A stretch of 64,000 bases of DNA, taken from the NCBI GenBank assembly GCA_965220775.1, contig OZ244845.1, positions 620,001 through 684,000 of the forward strand, read 5' to 3'. Below the pieces are notes generated by a model. The model was not told the origin of the DNA. It did no database searches and was given only the letters and a program-made list of their open reading frames with translations. The stretch comes from G963664835 sp965220775. GTDB lineage: Bacteria; Chloroflexota; UBA6077; FW602-bin22; JBCLEL01. Positions within the stretch are counted from its first letter, which is position 1. Each line of letters starts with the position of its first letter. Positions 63,084 through 64,000 of the stretch are shown piece after piece. A program made the position numbers and the translations under genes.

Positions 63084-63623
63084 CTAAGCAATACACACTC
63101 GGCAAAGCCACACCTCGCAGGGAGCGTTCTTCAGGACGTAGCTGGCCGCATCTCCTACTCTGAACTCTCCGTATTTACGCTCATACGGGAGCCCGAATAT
63201 GATGGTGTCTACGGAGCGTCCAACCGCCTCATCTACGATCGCCGGCCCCTCTTGGCGAGCCTGCAACAGTTCGCTCCTGATTGAGACCCTGGCCAGCCTA
63301 CCTATCTCCAATGCTTCTTCCAAGATCTGTTCGCCTCGCTCGGCCTGAGAGCTTATCTCGGCGTCGATGGGCAATGACCGCTTTACTTCCATTACATGTA
63401 GGACGAAGATCTGCGACTTATTTGAGCGAGCGGTTGCGCACGCCAATCTAAGGGCGACTTTGTCGGCCTCGACGCCGGCAAGCGGTACTAGGATTCGTCC
63501 AATTCTCTTTGCGTTAGCCAACCGTACCCAATTCCGCAGTTGGACGGGTCTTTCGTCGACCCTTGGAGCGAGGCCAGTATACACCCACGTCCGCCACCCC
63601 TTCAATGAGGTGTAGGAGTTCAT
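63084..63623 (-). CDS. Universal stress protein-family protein
   Basis: 179 residues. The UspA fold begins near residue 42 (IGRILVPLAGVEADKVALRL) and contains IFVLHVMEVKRSLP and VDTIIFGLPYERKYGEFRVG, ending in ASYVLKNAPCEVWLCR. The first 40 residues are an unusual extension, and ATG 63623 lacks a good ribosome site, so the true start could be downstream. ATP-binding residues of the G-x-G type are not clear. It lies upstream of and collinear with the TrkA genes, a common link between stress proteins and ion transport. Confidence 0.82.
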   Translation of the reverse strand: MNSYTSLKGWRTWVYTGLAPRVDERPVQLRNWVRLANAKRIGRILVPLAGVEADKVALRLACATARSNKSQIFVLHVMEVKRSLPIDAEISSQAERGEQILEEALEIGRLARVSIRSELLQARQEGPAIVDEAVGRSVDTIIFGLPYERKYGEFRVGDAASYVLKNAPCEVWLCRVCIA

Positions 63624-63874
63624 TACATGCCGGAAACATGCCTACTCTCGCAGTTGCACCAAGTTCACTAGTTGTTTCGACACATCGTGCGCGTGTTTCT
63701 CGATTGCATATGGACTTGGAGACCGAGCCCAAGAGGCTATCCTACTTCCAAATACGCTGTTTGAGCATATACATGAAGAGGGTATATGTGGAGTTACCAA
63801 TTAACGTCGGGGCATCCGGCATTTGTCTATAATAGTTGGCGCTATCCAACTTACATAGGATGAACTAGGTAGAC

Positions 63875-64000
63875 GTGTCCGGCGAACTTCACCTGTCCGA
63901 CTCTCCAATTCGCGAGTACTTGGCCAAGTTGGCGTCTTCATCGCCAACTCCAGGTGGTGGCAGCTGTGCCGCATTGTCTGCGGCTTTGGGTGCCGGCCTG
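63875..64000 (+). CDS. Formiminotransferase-cyclodeaminase-family protein, 5' part only
   Basis: The 42 codons before the window edge read SGELHLSDSPIREYLAKLAS and SSPTPGGGSCAALSAALGAG. PTPGGGS-AAL is typical of formimidoyltetrahydrofolate cyclodeaminase. The likely role is interconversion of one-carbon folates, in line with folP and folK elsewhere in the window. GTG start at 63875 with a TAGGTAG upstream; TATAAT at 63828-63833 may be its -10 box. The rest of the gene lies beyond the window. Confidence 0.75.
   Translation, partial: MSGELHLSDSPIREYLAKLASSSPTPGGGSCAALSAALGAGL

Noticed and set aside
62840..63163. A + strand frame with Cys pairs (CACWRCG and CVCG) resembling a zinc ribbon.
   Set aside because: It overlaps the start of the TrkA-N gene and the end of the stress protein gene; no ribosome site and no known match, so the cysteines are probably chance.

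Overview
The window looks like a chromosomal segment of a member of the Chloroflexota, probably a free-living or host-associated heterotroph. The main clues are two extracellular solute-binding lipoproteins with long Val-Glu-Lys-Glu-Val linkers after the lipobox, large membrane glycosyltransferases with C-terminal beta-sandwich tails, many TTG/GTG starts, and an abundance of phytanoyl-CoA-dioxygenase-like (PhyH) genes. This assignment is an inference; there is no rRNA in the window.

Positions 1-14,600 are mostly housekeeping. They hold the tail of a membrane glycosyltransferase-like protein, a divergent aspartate carbamoyltransferase homologue, an rpsF-ssb-rpsR-parvulin-folP-folK run, a PucR-type regulator, a tRNA-Leu(UAG) with its promoter, a complete GT-C glycosyltransferase, and a membrane protein of unknown family that has a paralogue at 45.2 kb.

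Positions 14,667-42,008 are the most interesting part: two diverged copies of one cassette. Each copy has a divergent membrane FG-GAP/ASPIC protein, a short PhyH oxygenase, a solute-binding lipoprotein, a terminator hairpin, one MalF-like permease, THREE tandem MalG-like permeases, and a long PhyH oxygenase. No ATPase gene is present. Copy A (14.7-25.5 kb) is followed by another PhyH, a HAD phosphatase and a metallo-beta-lactamase-fold hydrolase. Copy B (28.5-39.1 kb) is followed by two family-4 glycosidases. The three MalG paralogues differ mainly in the extracytoplasmic loop between the last two membrane helices. Two loop types recur in both cassettes, while the protein backbones resemble their own cassette. 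The likely job is uptake and oxidative/hydrolytic processing of a sugar-like compound.

Positions 42,168-51,416 are accessory. They hold a halogenase-like flavoprotein fused to PqqD-like and SEC-C segments, a small hypothetical gene, a sulfatase and an amidohydrolase with a remnant of a second amidohydrolase, dispersed repeats, a 5'-truncated RelE/ParE toxin with its intact antitoxin, and a hicBA pair.

Positions 51,516-64,000 hold a four-gene operon of two ABC-2-type exporters, another repeat-rich gap with a LexA-like palindrome, a zinc alcohol dehydrogenase, two aldo/keto reductases, a sulfite-oxidase-fold molybdoenzyme, an HNH endonuclease, two TrkA-type proteins, a universal stress protein, and the start of a formiminotransferase-cyclodeaminase-family gene cut by the window edge.
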